From NCBI GenBank assembly GCA_016705235.1, contig JADIYP010000001.1, positions 248,001-312,000 on the forward strand: a stretch of 64,000 nt of DNA, read 5' to 3'. This stretch comes from Candidatus Leptovillus affinis. Lineage in GTDB: Bacteria; Chloroflexota; Anaerolineae; Promineifilales; Promineifilaceae. A program made the position numbers and the translations under genes. Under the pieces are notes generated by a model. That model did no database searches, was not told the origin of the DNA, and saw only the letters and a list, made by a program, of their open reading frames with translations. Shown one piece after another: positions 23,492 to 32,367 of the stretch. Position 1 is the first letter of the stretch. Every line of letters starts with the position of its first letter.

Positions 23492-24568
23492 TCAATAATC
23501 CTTTTCTTCGGTGGCCTGCCGGTCGCGCGGATCGACGATGGCTTTGATGATGTCCAGGCTAACCATGATGGGGATGACCAGCAAGACGCTGTAAACGGCA
23601 AAACCGAGCGCCAGGGGAGCATCGGGCACGCCAGACATGCCCATGACCATGAGTTCGGACAGCCCTTTAACGCCAAAGATGACTTCGATGACGTAAACGC
23701 CGGTGATGATGGAGGCGGCGGACAGGGCGGTGCTGGTAAGCGCGGGGGAAACTGTGTTGCGGAAGGTGTGCCGCCAGACGATGGAGTGCTGCCGCAGCCC
23801 ACGGGAGCGGGCTAACAAGACGTAATCTTTGTCTTTTTCTTCGATGATGAGGGTGCGGGTGATGCGTCCCAGGGTGGCCCAGTGAAAGAGGCTGAGGGTA
23901 AAGACGGGTAAGATCAGGTGGCGGAAAGCGTTGAGGGTAACGTCGAAACGGCCGTTTAGCACCCCATCCAACGTCAAAAAACCAGTGTACGGCTTGAAAG
24001 TGGACGTACTGAGCGTCAGCCCGGGAATGCTGGAGCGTCCTGGCGGAAACCAGCGCAGGCCAACGTAAAAAATGGAGAGCAGGAGCAAGCCTAAGATGAA
24101 TGGCGGAATGGATGTGCCAACGAAGGCGGCAAAACGAAAAACAGAATCCCGGCGGCTGAACGGCCGCCAGCCGGCCAGCACGCCGCTTACCAGACCCAGG
24201 GGGATAAAGGCTAACAGGGAGTAAAAGGTTAATTCCAGGGTAACGGCCGTGCGGGCCAACAAAATCGGCAGCACCTCACTGCCCAATGTTGGACTCCACC
24301 CCCAATACCCACGCACCCAATTTTCCAGCCAATGTGTATATTGCACCAGATACGGATCATTCATGCCATGTTCTTTGGCGATCTGGTCTAATTCGAAGGC
24401 GATTTGCGCGGCCGTGAGGCGGCTGGGCAGGCGCGGCGGCAGGTAAAGGGCGGCGCGTTCAGCCGGTGGGGCCATCATGATAATGCCATACAACACCATG
24501 GTAATGATGAGCAGCGTGATAGGAATGGCGATCAACCGTCCCAGGAGATACTTTAAAAATGGCGTCAT
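23492..24568 (-). CDS. ABC dipeptide/oligopeptide permease, DppB type (second set)
   Basis: A 358-residue protein has an N-terminal transmembrane segment (LLGRLIAIPITLLIITMVLYGIIMMAPP) and a periplasmic loop of about 90 residues. GVLAGWRPFSRRDSVFR, the EAA loop YVLLARSRGLRQHSIVWRHTFRNTVSPALT and a C-terminal IVDPRDR tail are as in DppB. It pairs with the DppC-type gene 10 bp downstream. It is distinct in sequence from the permease at 27790-28854, so the operon carries two complete permease pairs. Confidence 0.9.
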   Translation of the reverse strand: MTPFLKYLLGRLIAIPITLLIITMVLYGIIMMAPPAERAALYLPPRLPSRLTAAQIAFELDQIAKEHGMNDPYLVQYTHWLENWVRGYWGWSPTLGSEVLPILLARTAVTLELTFYSLLAFIPLGLVSGVLAGWRPFSRRDSVFRFAAFVGTSIPPFILGLLLLSIFYVGLRWFPPGRSSIPGLTLSTSTFKPYTGFLTLDGVLNGRFDVTLNAFRHLILPVFTLSLFHWATLGRITRTLIIEEKDKDYVLLARSRGLRQHSIVWRHTFRNTVSPALTSTALSAASIITGVYVIEVIFGVKGLSELMVMGMSGVPDAPLALGFAVYSVLLVIPIMVSLDIIKAIVDPRDRQATEEKDY

Positions 24569-24583
24569 GAGTCACCTCGGAAG

Positions 24584-25750
24584 CTATTGGACAGCTTCAC
24601 AACGGAGCAGGCGCACGTTGCTAACGCCCTGAAAAAAACATTTCGCAGCGTGTGACCCATCTTCAGAAGTCACTTTCATGATGACGTAACTGCCGAATTG
24701 CGCCTGGCGCGTGATGGTCGGCGAATTGGCGAAGAGGCGGCCATAGGCATCTATCCAGGCCTGGGCCTCTGGCTCGGGATTGGGGAAACAATCCCGGCAA
24801 TCGGCCGGTTCGGTTTCTCCGGCCAGCAGACCTGCCAGCCCTGAGGTATAGGGCGGGGACATATCGTAACAGTAAGACAGTTGCTCGTTCACGACGCGGC
24901 AGTTGATCCAACCACCATCGGGGAATGTCGCCACGACGTTGGTGGTTAGAGAAACCGGGTCGATTTCACTTAACGTCATGGTGTAATCTGGGCTTAATTG
25001 TTGACGGACGCCTTTCAGGGCGTTGTAGTTTACGCCCTGGGAAAGACCTAATTCAAAGAGGTCGCCATCATATGCGCGGCTTACTTCGATGGCATCGTGG
25101 ACGAGGGGGATGGCCTGCCAGGAGCCATCGCCCATGATTTGGGTGGTAAGGAAGGCGGCAAAAAAGACCAGGGGCATGGGCAGGAGCAAGGCTTTCCAAA
25201 CGGTGGTGGACCAACGGCCGTCGCCCGCTTCAGCCTGCAAATTAGCCAGGCGATAATCCTGAAAAACAGCCAGTAAAAAGATGGCCAGAACGACAAAAAA
25301 ACCGGCTACGGTGATGCCAATAAACGACAAAATAGAGAAATCAATAAACGGGTAAACGTTTAGACCCCAAAATTCACGGTTACTCAGCCAGACCACCAGG
25401 GTGCGAATTTGGAAGGGTTGGAAGCTAATGATGAAGGAGGTGATAACGGCCGTTACCGCCCATAAAAGCAGCGTGACGGCCGTGCGGGCAATGCGAGCCG
25501 TTAACCAGCCGGTGAACCCGCATAAACCTATAACCAACGCCGCCGCCAGCAAAATGCTGCCATATTTGGGCGTGATGGGCAGATCACGCAAGGCGTAAAT
25601 TTGCACCCCCCAAACGCCCAAAGAAACAAACAGGCCAATCAGGATGCCGTTGGTCGCGGCCAGTTTGTAATAAACAGGGCGCACCGGTTCATCGACAAAA
25701 ACGGCCGGCCCGGGTGTTTGCGGGTTTTCTACTGTCTGGATCGGCGCCAT
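24584..25750 (-). CDS. Polytopic membrane protein of unknown function within the ABC operon
   Basis: The 388-residue protein has about six predicted transmembrane helices in the first 220 residues (e.g. LAATNGILIGLFVSLGVWGVQIYA, LLAAALVIGLCGFTGWL, LLLWAVTAVITSFIISF, ILSFIGITVAGFFVVLAIFLLAVF). A soluble C-terminal domain of about 170 residues follows, with several cysteines (NCRVV, YCYDM, DCRDCFPNP, KCFF) that could form disulfides outside the cell. No known family is recognised. It overlaps the cytochrome gene by 22 bp, which suggests the two act together. Confidence 0.75.
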   Translation of the reverse strand: MAPIQTVENPQTPGPAVFVDEPVRPVYYKLAATNGILIGLFVSLGVWGVQIYALRDLPITPKYGSILLAAALVIGLCGFTGWLTARIARTAVTLLLWAVTAVITSFIISFQPFQIRTLVVWLSNREFWGLNVYPFIDFSILSFIGITVAGFFVVLAIFLLAVFQDYRLANLQAEAGDGRWSTTVWKALLLPMPLVFFAAFLTTQIMGDGSWQAIPLVHDAIEVSRAYDGDLFELGLSQGVNYNALKGVRQQLSPDYTMTLSEIDPVSLTTNVVATFPDGGWINCRVVNEQLSYCYDMSPPYTSGLAGLLAGETEPADCRDCFPNPEPEAQAWIDAYGRLFANSPTITRQAQFGSYVIMKVTSEDGSHAAKCFFQGVSNVRLLRCEAVQ

Positions 25751-26508
25751 AATCCAATCCCTCCTATAACCATGATGGCGGTAAGCGCCAAACTGCCGCC
25801 TACCAACCAGTTGGTGGTTGATCTGGACGAGGGTGATGGAGAAGGAGGAACGGCCGTTGGCTGAGGCGTCGCCGTAGGGACAACCAGCGCGCGCGCTTCA
25901 TCCGGGCGCAGTTTCATTTGCAGCACCGTGCGGTCTGTCAATGTCGAACCATCCCAAATACCTCGTTTTTCCGCCACAAACGCAGTAATAGCCAGGTATT
26001 CCTCGTCCGTCAGCCGACCCGGAAGTTCCAGGGGCATTGAACCGCGCGCATAATAATACACTTCGCCCAACGTCTCAAACCGTGTCAGACCCTCATCGCC
26101 CACAAGCGGCGGCACCACAGTCGGAATTAAAAAGCCGTAGGGTTCAGGCGGATTGCTGCCATGACAGCCAGACTCCCAGCAATACTGCTCTTCTAATGGA
26201 TATTGGGCGCGCCACTCATCGGTTAGCCCTTGTCCCTGGTCGCCGTGGCAGGGCAGGCAATAGAGCCAATAAAGGTAGGCGCCATCGTCGGCCTGGGTGG
26301 GGTTTTCTACCGTAGCCGGCGCCGCCAACCGATCGATTGTCGGGGTTGGTTGAACGCTAAATGGCGTGGGCGTATGAGTCGGCGTGCTGAGAGGCGTGGC
26401 GGAAGGAGGTGGCAGGGCATGGGCAGGCTGCGAAACGGCCGTCAGATCAATTGCCGCGCCGACCAACAAGACCATGAGGGTGGGGAAAAACAAGAATAGT
26501 TTACGCAT
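25729..26508 (-). CDS. Membrane-anchored c-type cytochrome
   Basis: The 259-residue protein has a signal peptide (MRKLFLFFPTLMVLLVGAAIDLTAVSQPAHA) and a Pro/Thr linker. A class I cytochrome c domain carries the heme motif CLPCHGDQGQG (about 83-93) and an axial Met in GSMPLELPGRLTDEEYLAITAFV. A second CWESGCHG stretch looks like a disulfide or cysteine pair rather than a second CxxCH. A C-terminal segment LVGGSLALTAIMVIGGIGLW anchors it. It is encoded between two permease pairs of a peptide transporter, an unexpected neighbour, and overlaps the downstream membrane protein gene. Confidence 0.85.
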   Translation of the reverse strand: MRKLFLFFPTLMVLLVGAAIDLTAVSQPAHALPPPSATPLSTPTHTPTPFSVQPTPTIDRLAAPATVENPTQADDGAYLYWLYCLPCHGDQGQGLTDEWRAQYPLEEQYCWESGCHGSNPPEPYGFLIPTVVPPLVGDEGLTRFETLGEVYYYARGSMPLELPGRLTDEEYLAITAFVAEKRGIWDGSTLTDRTVLQMKLRPDEARALVVPTATPQPTAVPPSPSPSSRSTTNWLVGGSLALTAIMVIGGIGLWRRSRQ

Positions 26509-26625
26509 AAACGTCGTTATTTTATAAAGGAGATGGGCGTAGGAGGGGGGAACGGCCGTTCCCCTCCCGCTAAACCACCATCATCCACGCTCAAAATGCT
26601 CAACACCCCGCCTTTAGAAAACAAT

Positions 26626-26650
26626 GGCGGGCTACCTGGAGCAGCCCGCC
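26626..26650 (-). terminator. GC-rich hairpin downstream of the first permease pair
   Basis: GGCGGGCT and AGCCCGCC form a perfect 8-bp stem over a 9-base loop. It is followed on the minus strand by a T-rich tract (ATTGTTTTC). It could terminate or attenuate transcription between 26738 and the cytochrome gene. Confidence 0.55.
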
Positions 26651-26737
26651 GAGTAACACATCATGCAAAACGCCTGACCAATGCAAGCACTCTGCCAAAT
26701 CGCTTCAGGCAATCACGTCATCCACGAATCAACTAAA

Positions 26738-27772
26738 CTATCGCCCGCGCATCTTGGGATCCAAAATATCTCGCAGCGCATCCCCTACCAGATTCCAGCC
26801 CATGCCATACAACAAAAGCGCTAACCCAGGAAAAACGATGATATACCAGTTCTGATCCAACGTCAGAATCCAGGAACGGGCAAAACTTACAATCTGCCCC
26901 CAATCAGCATACCCCTCTTGCACCCCAATGCCCAGGAAGCTGAGCGCGGCAAAACTAAGCACAATCGCCCCCATATCCAACGACAACACCACCAACGTTG
27001 GGTAAATCGCGTTCGGCAAAATGTGCCGCGTAATCAAATGAATATCACGCGCCCCGCTCGCCTGCGCCGCCTGCACATAATCACGTTCCTTGGTAGACAA
27101 GATATCGCCGCGCAACAAACGCGCATACCCCGTCCACCCAAACGCAATCAGCGCAATCGAAGCCGGCCAGATACTTCGGCCAAAAATAGGCACCAGGATC
27201 GAAGCCAAAATCAACGCCGCCACTAAAAACGGGAAGGCAATGAAAATTTCCACCAGCCGCATCAAAGCCTCATCGACCCACCCGCCATAAAAACCGGCCG
27301 TGGCCCCAATGAGAATGCCGATAATCGCCGAGGATGTTACCACCAGCGACCCCACAAAAAGCGCCGTGCGGGTTCCCCACACCACGCCATAAAAAATGTC
27401 ATATTGCCCGCTGGTCGTGCCAAAAAGATGAACCCAGTCATCATGACCGGTAATACCGTACCAAAAAGGAATGGTCTCCGGTTTGTTGCGCTCCCAAGGC
27501 GTACCGGGAGGTTTCGGCTGCGCAATAAATCCATCTCGCGGGATCAGTGTAGTATTCCAATTCGCATTGATGGGTGGCGCCAAAATTGGCGCAAAGAGAG
27601 CAACAAGCACAAAGCAGGACAAAATAATCAAACCAGCCACAGACAGGGGGTTGGTTACAATCCCCTTGAGCAACCTGGCCCATTCCGGGCCTAATAGTTT
27701 TTCTAACCGGCTTTGCTCATCCAAATACTCATCTTCAAGGTGTACCGGGGAAGAAGCAGCATCAGCACTCAT
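26738..27772 (-). CDS. ABC dipeptide/oligopeptide permease, DppC type (first set)
   Basis: A 344-residue protein starts with a soluble stretch of about 40 residues. Transmembrane segments (PLSVAGLIILSCFVLVALFAPILAPP and others) follow, then the EAA loop YVQAAQASGARDIHLITRHILPNAIYPTLVV and the C-terminal MGWNLVGDALRDILDPKMR. It is 17 bp downstream of the DppB-type gene. The large loop HLFGTTSGQYDIFYGVVWGTR is typical of peptide permeases. Confidence 0.92.
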   Translation of the reverse strand: MSADAASSPVHLEDEYLDEQSRLEKLLGPEWARLLKGIVTNPLSVAGLIILSCFVLVALFAPILAPPINANWNTTLIPRDGFIAQPKPPGTPWERNKPETIPFWYGITGHDDWVHLFGTTSGQYDIFYGVVWGTRTALFVGSLVVTSSAIIGILIGATAGFYGGWVDEALMRLVEIFIAFPFLVAALILASILVPIFGRSIWPASIALIAFGWTGYARLLRGDILSTKERDYVQAAQASGARDIHLITRHILPNAIYPTLVVLSLDMGAIVLSFAALSFLGIGVQEGYADWGQIVSFARSWILTLDQNWYIIVFPGLALLLYGMGWNLVGDALRDILDPKMRGR

Positions 27773-27789
27773 GTTTCATCTCCTACAAA

Positions 27790-28854
27790 TTATTCCAACC
27801 GTACGCGTGGATCCAGGACCCCGTACATAATGTCCACCATCAGATTCACAAGGATGAACAACGCGGCCGTAAACAACGCAAAACCCAACATCGTCAATAC
27901 ATCCAGGCTAAGCGCCGCCGCCGCCGCCGCCGAACCAATCCCTGGCAAGTTAAAGATGGTTTCCGTGATGACCACCCCATTCAACAAACCGGCTACTGTT
28001 GCCCCGGCAATGGTAGCGACCGGAATTAACGCATTCTTACGCACGTGCCGGTTCACCACCACCTTTTCGCTCAATCCCTTAGCCCGCGCCGTTGTTACAT
28101 AATCCTGCCGCAGAGCCTCTAACATGGAAGACCGCGTTACTTTCAATAACAAGGCCCACGACAGATAAGAAAGCGTGATAACCGGCAAAATGAGATGCCG
28201 CAACGAATCTAAAAATATGTCGAACCGCAAATTAAGCAGCGAATCAAAACTAATCATCTTGGTGTAATTGACAAACCCGGGCTTGAGAACTTCCTGGCTA
28301 AATTCCGTAGACAACCGTCCCGGAGGGAACCATCCAAGCTTGGCATAAAAGATAAGCAGCACCAACAAACCAAAGACAAAAGTAGGGAAGGAATACCCAA
28401 GAATGGCCACCACGCGCGCCAATTGGTCTGGCCATCTATTGTGGTTTAGCGCCGCCTTAATACCCAACCAGATGCCAATAAATACAATAGGAAACATACT
28501 CCAGATAGCCAATTCCATCGTCATGGGAATGCGCCGCTTAAGCGTATCAATAACTGGTTCGCGTCCCGTACGCGAATAACCCAAATCGCCCCGCAGCACG
28601 CCGCCAATTGTTTTCCCTGTTTCTGGATCAGTTCGCCCGACTAACCAGGACCAGTACTGCTTATAAAACGGGTCGTCCAGGCCATACCGTTTAATAATGG
28701 CATCCAGCGCTGACTCCGAATGGGGGATGTCACGTACATAGAGAGCCGAGCGTTCTACAGGCCCTAAAACCTGCAGCATGGCAAAAATAAGCAGCGTCAC
28801 ACCTATCAAGATGATTGGCAGCACCATTAATCGCCGAATAATATAAGCTGTCAT
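27790..28854 (-). CDS. ABC dipeptide/oligopeptide permease, DppB type (first set)
   Basis: The 354-residue protein begins MTAYIIRRLMVLPIILIGVTLLIFAMLQVLGP and has YGLDDPFYKQYWSWL. The central EAA loop is YVTTARAKGLSEKVVVNRHVRKNALIPVATIAG, followed by ETIFNLPGIG and a C-terminal VLDPRVRLE. All are hallmarks of DppB/OppB. With the next gene it forms the membrane channel of the transporter whose binding protein is at 29109-31190. Confidence 0.93.
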   Translation of the reverse strand: MTAYIIRRLMVLPIILIGVTLLIFAMLQVLGPVERSALYVRDIPHSESALDAIIKRYGLDDPFYKQYWSWLVGRTDPETGKTIGGVLRGDLGYSRTGREPVIDTLKRRIPMTMELAIWSMFPIVFIGIWLGIKAALNHNRWPDQLARVVAILGYSFPTFVFGLLVLLIFYAKLGWFPPGRLSTEFSQEVLKPGFVNYTKMISFDSLLNLRFDIFLDSLRHLILPVITLSYLSWALLLKVTRSSMLEALRQDYVTTARAKGLSEKVVVNRHVRKNALIPVATIAGATVAGLLNGVVITETIFNLPGIGSAAAAAALSLDVLTMLGFALFTAALFILVNLMVDIMYGVLDPRVRLE

Positions 28855-29108
28855 ACAGAACGACCTCCCAATCTAATTGGAATTCTCAAACCTTTTGCCA
28901 CAAATGGCCCGAAACCAAGTCTTTCGAATCATTTGTGGAAAAAAATTCGGCTAAAATGATATTGAGAAAAGTTTGGTGGGAACTTTGCCAAATACCTCAT
29001 GACAAAGCCCCCACCAGGTTTTTTCTAATACGGGTAACGCAATCTCAGATTACGCTTACAAGCCAGTTAAGGCAGCAAGCTCCGACCGCGTTACCCTCCC
29101 AGACGATC
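28855..29108. other. Spacer between binding protein and permeases with two inverted repeats
   Basis: CCACAAATG (28898-28906) pairs with CATTTGTGG (28930-28938), and GGGTAACGC (29032-29040) pairs with GCGTTACCC (29088-29096). Both lie just after the binding-protein stop on the minus strand. They could attenuate transcription or protect mRNA so that binding protein exceeds permease. No gene is seen. Confidence 0.55.
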
Positions 29109-31190
29109 TTATTCAGTCGCCAGGCTCATGGCATAGTAGTATGGGGCAAAAGCACCAACGCGGTTATACCACCCCTGGACCCAACGTTGCTCATAACGAT
29201 TGCTCAACGCCTGGGCACCGGTGATCTGGATAGCCAGGTCATAGTGCAATTGCTGCAATTCAAAGTAAATCTGCTCACGTTCCGCCGGATCGGCCGCCAA
29301 CACACCAGCTGTAACCAGCGTGTTGAATTGGTCGATGATTTCTTGCGGCAGGTTTTGGCGACCAGCATACGTACCAATGGTGAACGGCTGTACCCAGTTG
29401 TGCGGGTCATGGATGTCTTCCACCCAGCCGCTAACAGCCAACGGCAGTTGTTTGGCACGGAAGGAGCGCAGCAACGTCGGCCACGGCACACCCACGATTT
29501 CTACCTGGTAATTGGGGTTAACTGTGCTCAGGTTAGCTTGCAGAATTTCACCAATGATCTGGCGGGTTGTGTTACCGGTATTGAAGACGATTTGGACGCG
29601 GAAACCGGTATCCGGCAGCGCGCCGTCCCAGGCCAACGCGAGTTCAGAGGTGCATGTGTCCAGATTAAACTCGGCATATGGACCATCAGGATTGTAACCA
29701 AGCATATCCTGGATGATAGGACCATTGTTACGGATGCCTTTGCCATTCAGAGCTTCGGCAATGTAGGTGTCGTAATCAAAGCAAGCACGGAAACCGTTAC
29801 GAACGTGGATGTCGGAGAAGAAATCGGCCGGAACGCCATTACCGTCCAATTTACCGCTGCCGATATAGGGGTTGTTACCCTGGTCATCGGTAGCAACGTT
29901 GAAGTTCATAAAGATGTCGGTACGGCTTACGCTCGGCAAATCAGGCCATACACGCAGCATACCATCGGGGTTTTCGCTCGGCACGCATTCGTCGGTTTTG
30001 TAATCGCAGATTTCGCCGACCAACGGATCAACTTGAGTGTAGTTCTCTAAGGGAACAGCTACAACCTCAGCATCGCCAGCCTGCAAAGCGGCAAAACGAG
30101 TGCCCCATTCACCAATGTTCTTCACAATAACGGTCTTGATCTTGGCCACACCAGACGGGCCACCTTCCCACATAGCGTCGCCTTCGGCGCGCCAGTAATT
30201 GGGGTTAGCAACCAGAACAAACTCTTCGTTGGGTGTCCAGTGGTCCAACATGTAGGGGCCAGTCCCATTGACTTTGTCCGTAATCATGCTGTTTTCGGAA
30301 CCAGGCGCATAGAAATTCTGCCAGGTTGCGCAGTCGCCGTCCCAATCGCCTTGGGCCATGGTCCATTCCTGGTCCAGGGTATAGCTAAAGCCGGCCATTG
30401 TAGACAGGAACGGTCCCCAGGGTTGAGCCAGATTGAAGGTGACAGTGCCAGCAGCATCGTCGGGGACGACGGCCGCTTTTACTTGCTCACAAACAGCCGC
30501 CACGGCCGCCGGGTCAAAAGCTTTCAGAGCATCAGGATCACCAGCCATGTTACATTCTGCGTCAAGGCCTTCGGTAATGTCATAGCAGGTGCTATAACCC
30601 AAGATCGGCTCAAGCCACAGCCATTGCGGGCCATTGGGGTCAGATTGGAGCAATCCACGCCAGAACGTATAAGCAACATCGTGGGCTTCCAGCGTGCCAC
30701 CATCATGGAAAGTAACACCCGGGCGGATGTTGAAGGTGTATGTCAGGCCATCTTCGGAAATGAGGCCATTTTCCAGGCTGGGGACTTCCATAGCCAAGAC
30801 GGGGATGTAGCTGGTGGCGTCTTTATGGTTGTACCAAATCAAGGTTTCCATTACCTGACCATAGAGCGCGCTGCTCGCCGTATCGTAAGCCAGGTTCGGA
30901 TCCAACGTGTCCGGATCGCCAAAAACGATTTCCGTGTAAGTCTCGGGGTTTGGCGCGGCGAAGCTAACTGGAGCAACCGGTTCCGGGGTGGCTGTTACAA
31001 CAACCTGTTCCGTTACAACGCGGGTTACTTCCATGGATTGGCCAGCTTCAGTAACCGTCTCGGTAATGACGCGGGTTACTTCTACGGGAACTTCTTTAAC
31101 TACTTCGACCGTCTCAGGTTGGCAAGCAACCAGCAAAACAGCGAAGACCATAATCGCAGCCACTAAAAGGGCCATCTTCTTATTAAACAT
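29109..31190 (-). CDS. ABC peptide transporter substrate-binding lipoprotein (SBP_bac_5)
   Basis: A 693-residue protein has a lipoprotein signal MALLVAAIMVFAVLLVACQP (lipobox Cys23) and a Thr/Val-rich stalk (about 28-75). The family-5 solute-binding fold follows, with FGDPDTLDPNLAYDTASSALYGQVMETL, TYTFNIRPGVTFHDGGTLEAHDVAYTF and GTGPYMLDHW. It delivers oligopeptides, dipeptides or nickel-type ligands to the permeases. The cluster next to murein-peptide enzymes suggests cell-wall peptides. GGAGGAGG lies eight bases before the ATG. It is longer than typical DppA (about 535 residues) because of loop insertions. Confidence 0.93.
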   Translation of the reverse strand: MFNKKMALLVAAIMVFAVLLVACQPETVEVVKEVPVEVTRVITETVTEAGQSMEVTRVVTEQVVVTATPEPVAPVSFAAPNPETYTEIVFGDPDTLDPNLAYDTASSALYGQVMETLIWYNHKDATSYIPVLAMEVPSLENGLISEDGLTYTFNIRPGVTFHDGGTLEAHDVAYTFWRGLLQSDPNGPQWLWLEPILGYSTCYDITEGLDAECNMAGDPDALKAFDPAAVAAVCEQVKAAVVPDDAAGTVTFNLAQPWGPFLSTMAGFSYTLDQEWTMAQGDWDGDCATWQNFYAPGSENSMITDKVNGTGPYMLDHWTPNEEFVLVANPNYWRAEGDAMWEGGPSGVAKIKTVIVKNIGEWGTRFAALQAGDAEVVAVPLENYTQVDPLVGEICDYKTDECVPSENPDGMLRVWPDLPSVSRTDIFMNFNVATDDQGNNPYIGSGKLDGNGVPADFFSDIHVRNGFRACFDYDTYIAEALNGKGIRNNGPIIQDMLGYNPDGPYAEFNLDTCTSELALAWDGALPDTGFRVQIVFNTGNTTRQIIGEILQANLSTVNPNYQVEIVGVPWPTLLRSFRAKQLPLAVSGWVEDIHDPHNWVQPFTIGTYAGRQNLPQEIIDQFNTLVTAGVLAADPAEREQIYFELQQLHYDLAIQITGAQALSNRYEQRWVQGWYNRVGAFAPYYYAMSLATE

Positions 31191-31350
31191 CTAAAAAACC
31201 TCCTCCAAGTTTTGTGTGAAAGTAAAACTGTAACGCATGAAAATTTTTAACTTAAACCGACCACTTATAATTCAGGCATCACCTCCTTAAAAAACATAAT
31301 TCAACATCGGTCTCTAATTATTTTATCAATCATCACCAAAGACGGTTTCT

Positions 31351-32367
31351 TTAGAGAAACTTATCAGCGTGATGACAAGCAACCATGTGGGAGTGTGTGT
31401 CAGTGCCCAGATTTCGGAATTCAGGATCTTCTTGACGACATATATCGGTGGCGTAAGAGCAGCGGGGGTTGAAGCGGCAGCCAGCCGGGGGATTAGCGGG
31501 ACTGGGGACATCGCCTTCGAGAATGATGCGTTTTCTAGTAGCTTCTTTATCCGGGTCAGGGATGGGGATGGCGGAGAGCAGGGCCTGGGTGTAGGGGTGG
31601 AGGGGATGATCGTAAACTTCGTCTCGTTCGCCCATTTCTACAATTCGACCCAAATACATAACGGCTACCCGGTCGCTAATATAGCGAACCATGGATAGGT
31701 CATGGGCAATAAACAAATAGGTCAGCCCCAATTCCGATTTCAGATCGTCCAGTAAGTTAACAACCTGAGCCTGAATGGAGACGTCCAGGGCAGAAATAGG
31801 TTCATCGGCGACAATAAACGATGGGTTTGTCGCCAGGGCGCGGGCGATGCCAATTCGTTGTCGCTGCCCTCCAGAAAATTCGTGGGGGTAACGCTTAACG
31901 AAATAAGGGTTTAAACCCACCACGCTGAGGAGTTCTTGCACGCGCTCTTTACGGCTGGCGGCGTTCCCAATGCCATGAATTTGCAACGGTTCGCCAACAA
32001 TGCTACCGACTTGCATACGGGGGTTTAAAGAGGCATAGGGATCCTGAAAAATCATTTGCATGTGCCGCCGTTGGCGGCGCAAATCCCCTCTATTCAAGTC
32101 TGTCAATTCTTTTTGACCGAAATAAACTTTACCATCGGTGGGTGGAAGGAGTTGAAGAATAGTACGGCCGGCGGTGGACTTACCACAACCGCTTTCGCCT
32201 ACAAGACCCAGGGTTTCTCCTTTGTAGATGTCAAAGGAGATGCCATCAACAGCTTGAACCGCGCCAACTTGTTTACGAAAGACGCCGCGGCGAATGGGGA
32301 AATGTTTTTTTAGATTGGTAACTCTTACGAGGACTTCTTTGTCTTTGTTTGGGTTTGACTGGCTCAT
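31351..32367 (-). CDS. oppF: ABC oligopeptide ATP-binding protein OppF/DppF type
   Basis: A 338-residue ATPase has Walker A GESGCGKSTAGRT (about 51-63), the QDPYASLNPRM Q-loop, the LSGGQ-like FSGGQRQRIGIARAL, Walker B FIVADEPISALD and the H-loop IAHDL. The C-terminal cluster CRFNPRCSYATDIC is the Cys-rich tail of oligopeptide ATPases. The start at 32367 overlaps the oppD stop by ATGA; the longer frame upstream is spurious. With OppD it powers one or both permease pairs. Confidence 0.94.
   Translation of the reverse strand: MSQSNPNKDKEVLVRVTNLKKHFPIRRGVFRKQVGAVQAVDGISFDIYKGETLGLVGESGCGKSTAGRTILQLLPPTDGKVYFGQKELTDLNRGDLRRQRRHMQMIFQDPYASLNPRMQVGSIVGEPLQIHGIGNAASRKERVQELLSVVGLNPYFVKRYPHEFSGGQRQRIGIARALATNPSFIVADEPISALDVSIQAQVVNLLDDLKSELGLTYLFIAHDLSMVRYISDRVAVMYLGRIVEMGERDEVYDHPLHPYTQALLSAIPIPDPDKEATRKRIILEGDVPSPANPPAGCRFNPRCSYATDICRQEDPEFRNLGTDTHSHMVACHHADKFL

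Noticed and set aside
30240..31166. 308-residue + strand frame opposite the binding-protein gene
   Set aside because: Antisense shadow of a well-supported SBP_bac_5 lipoprotein gene.
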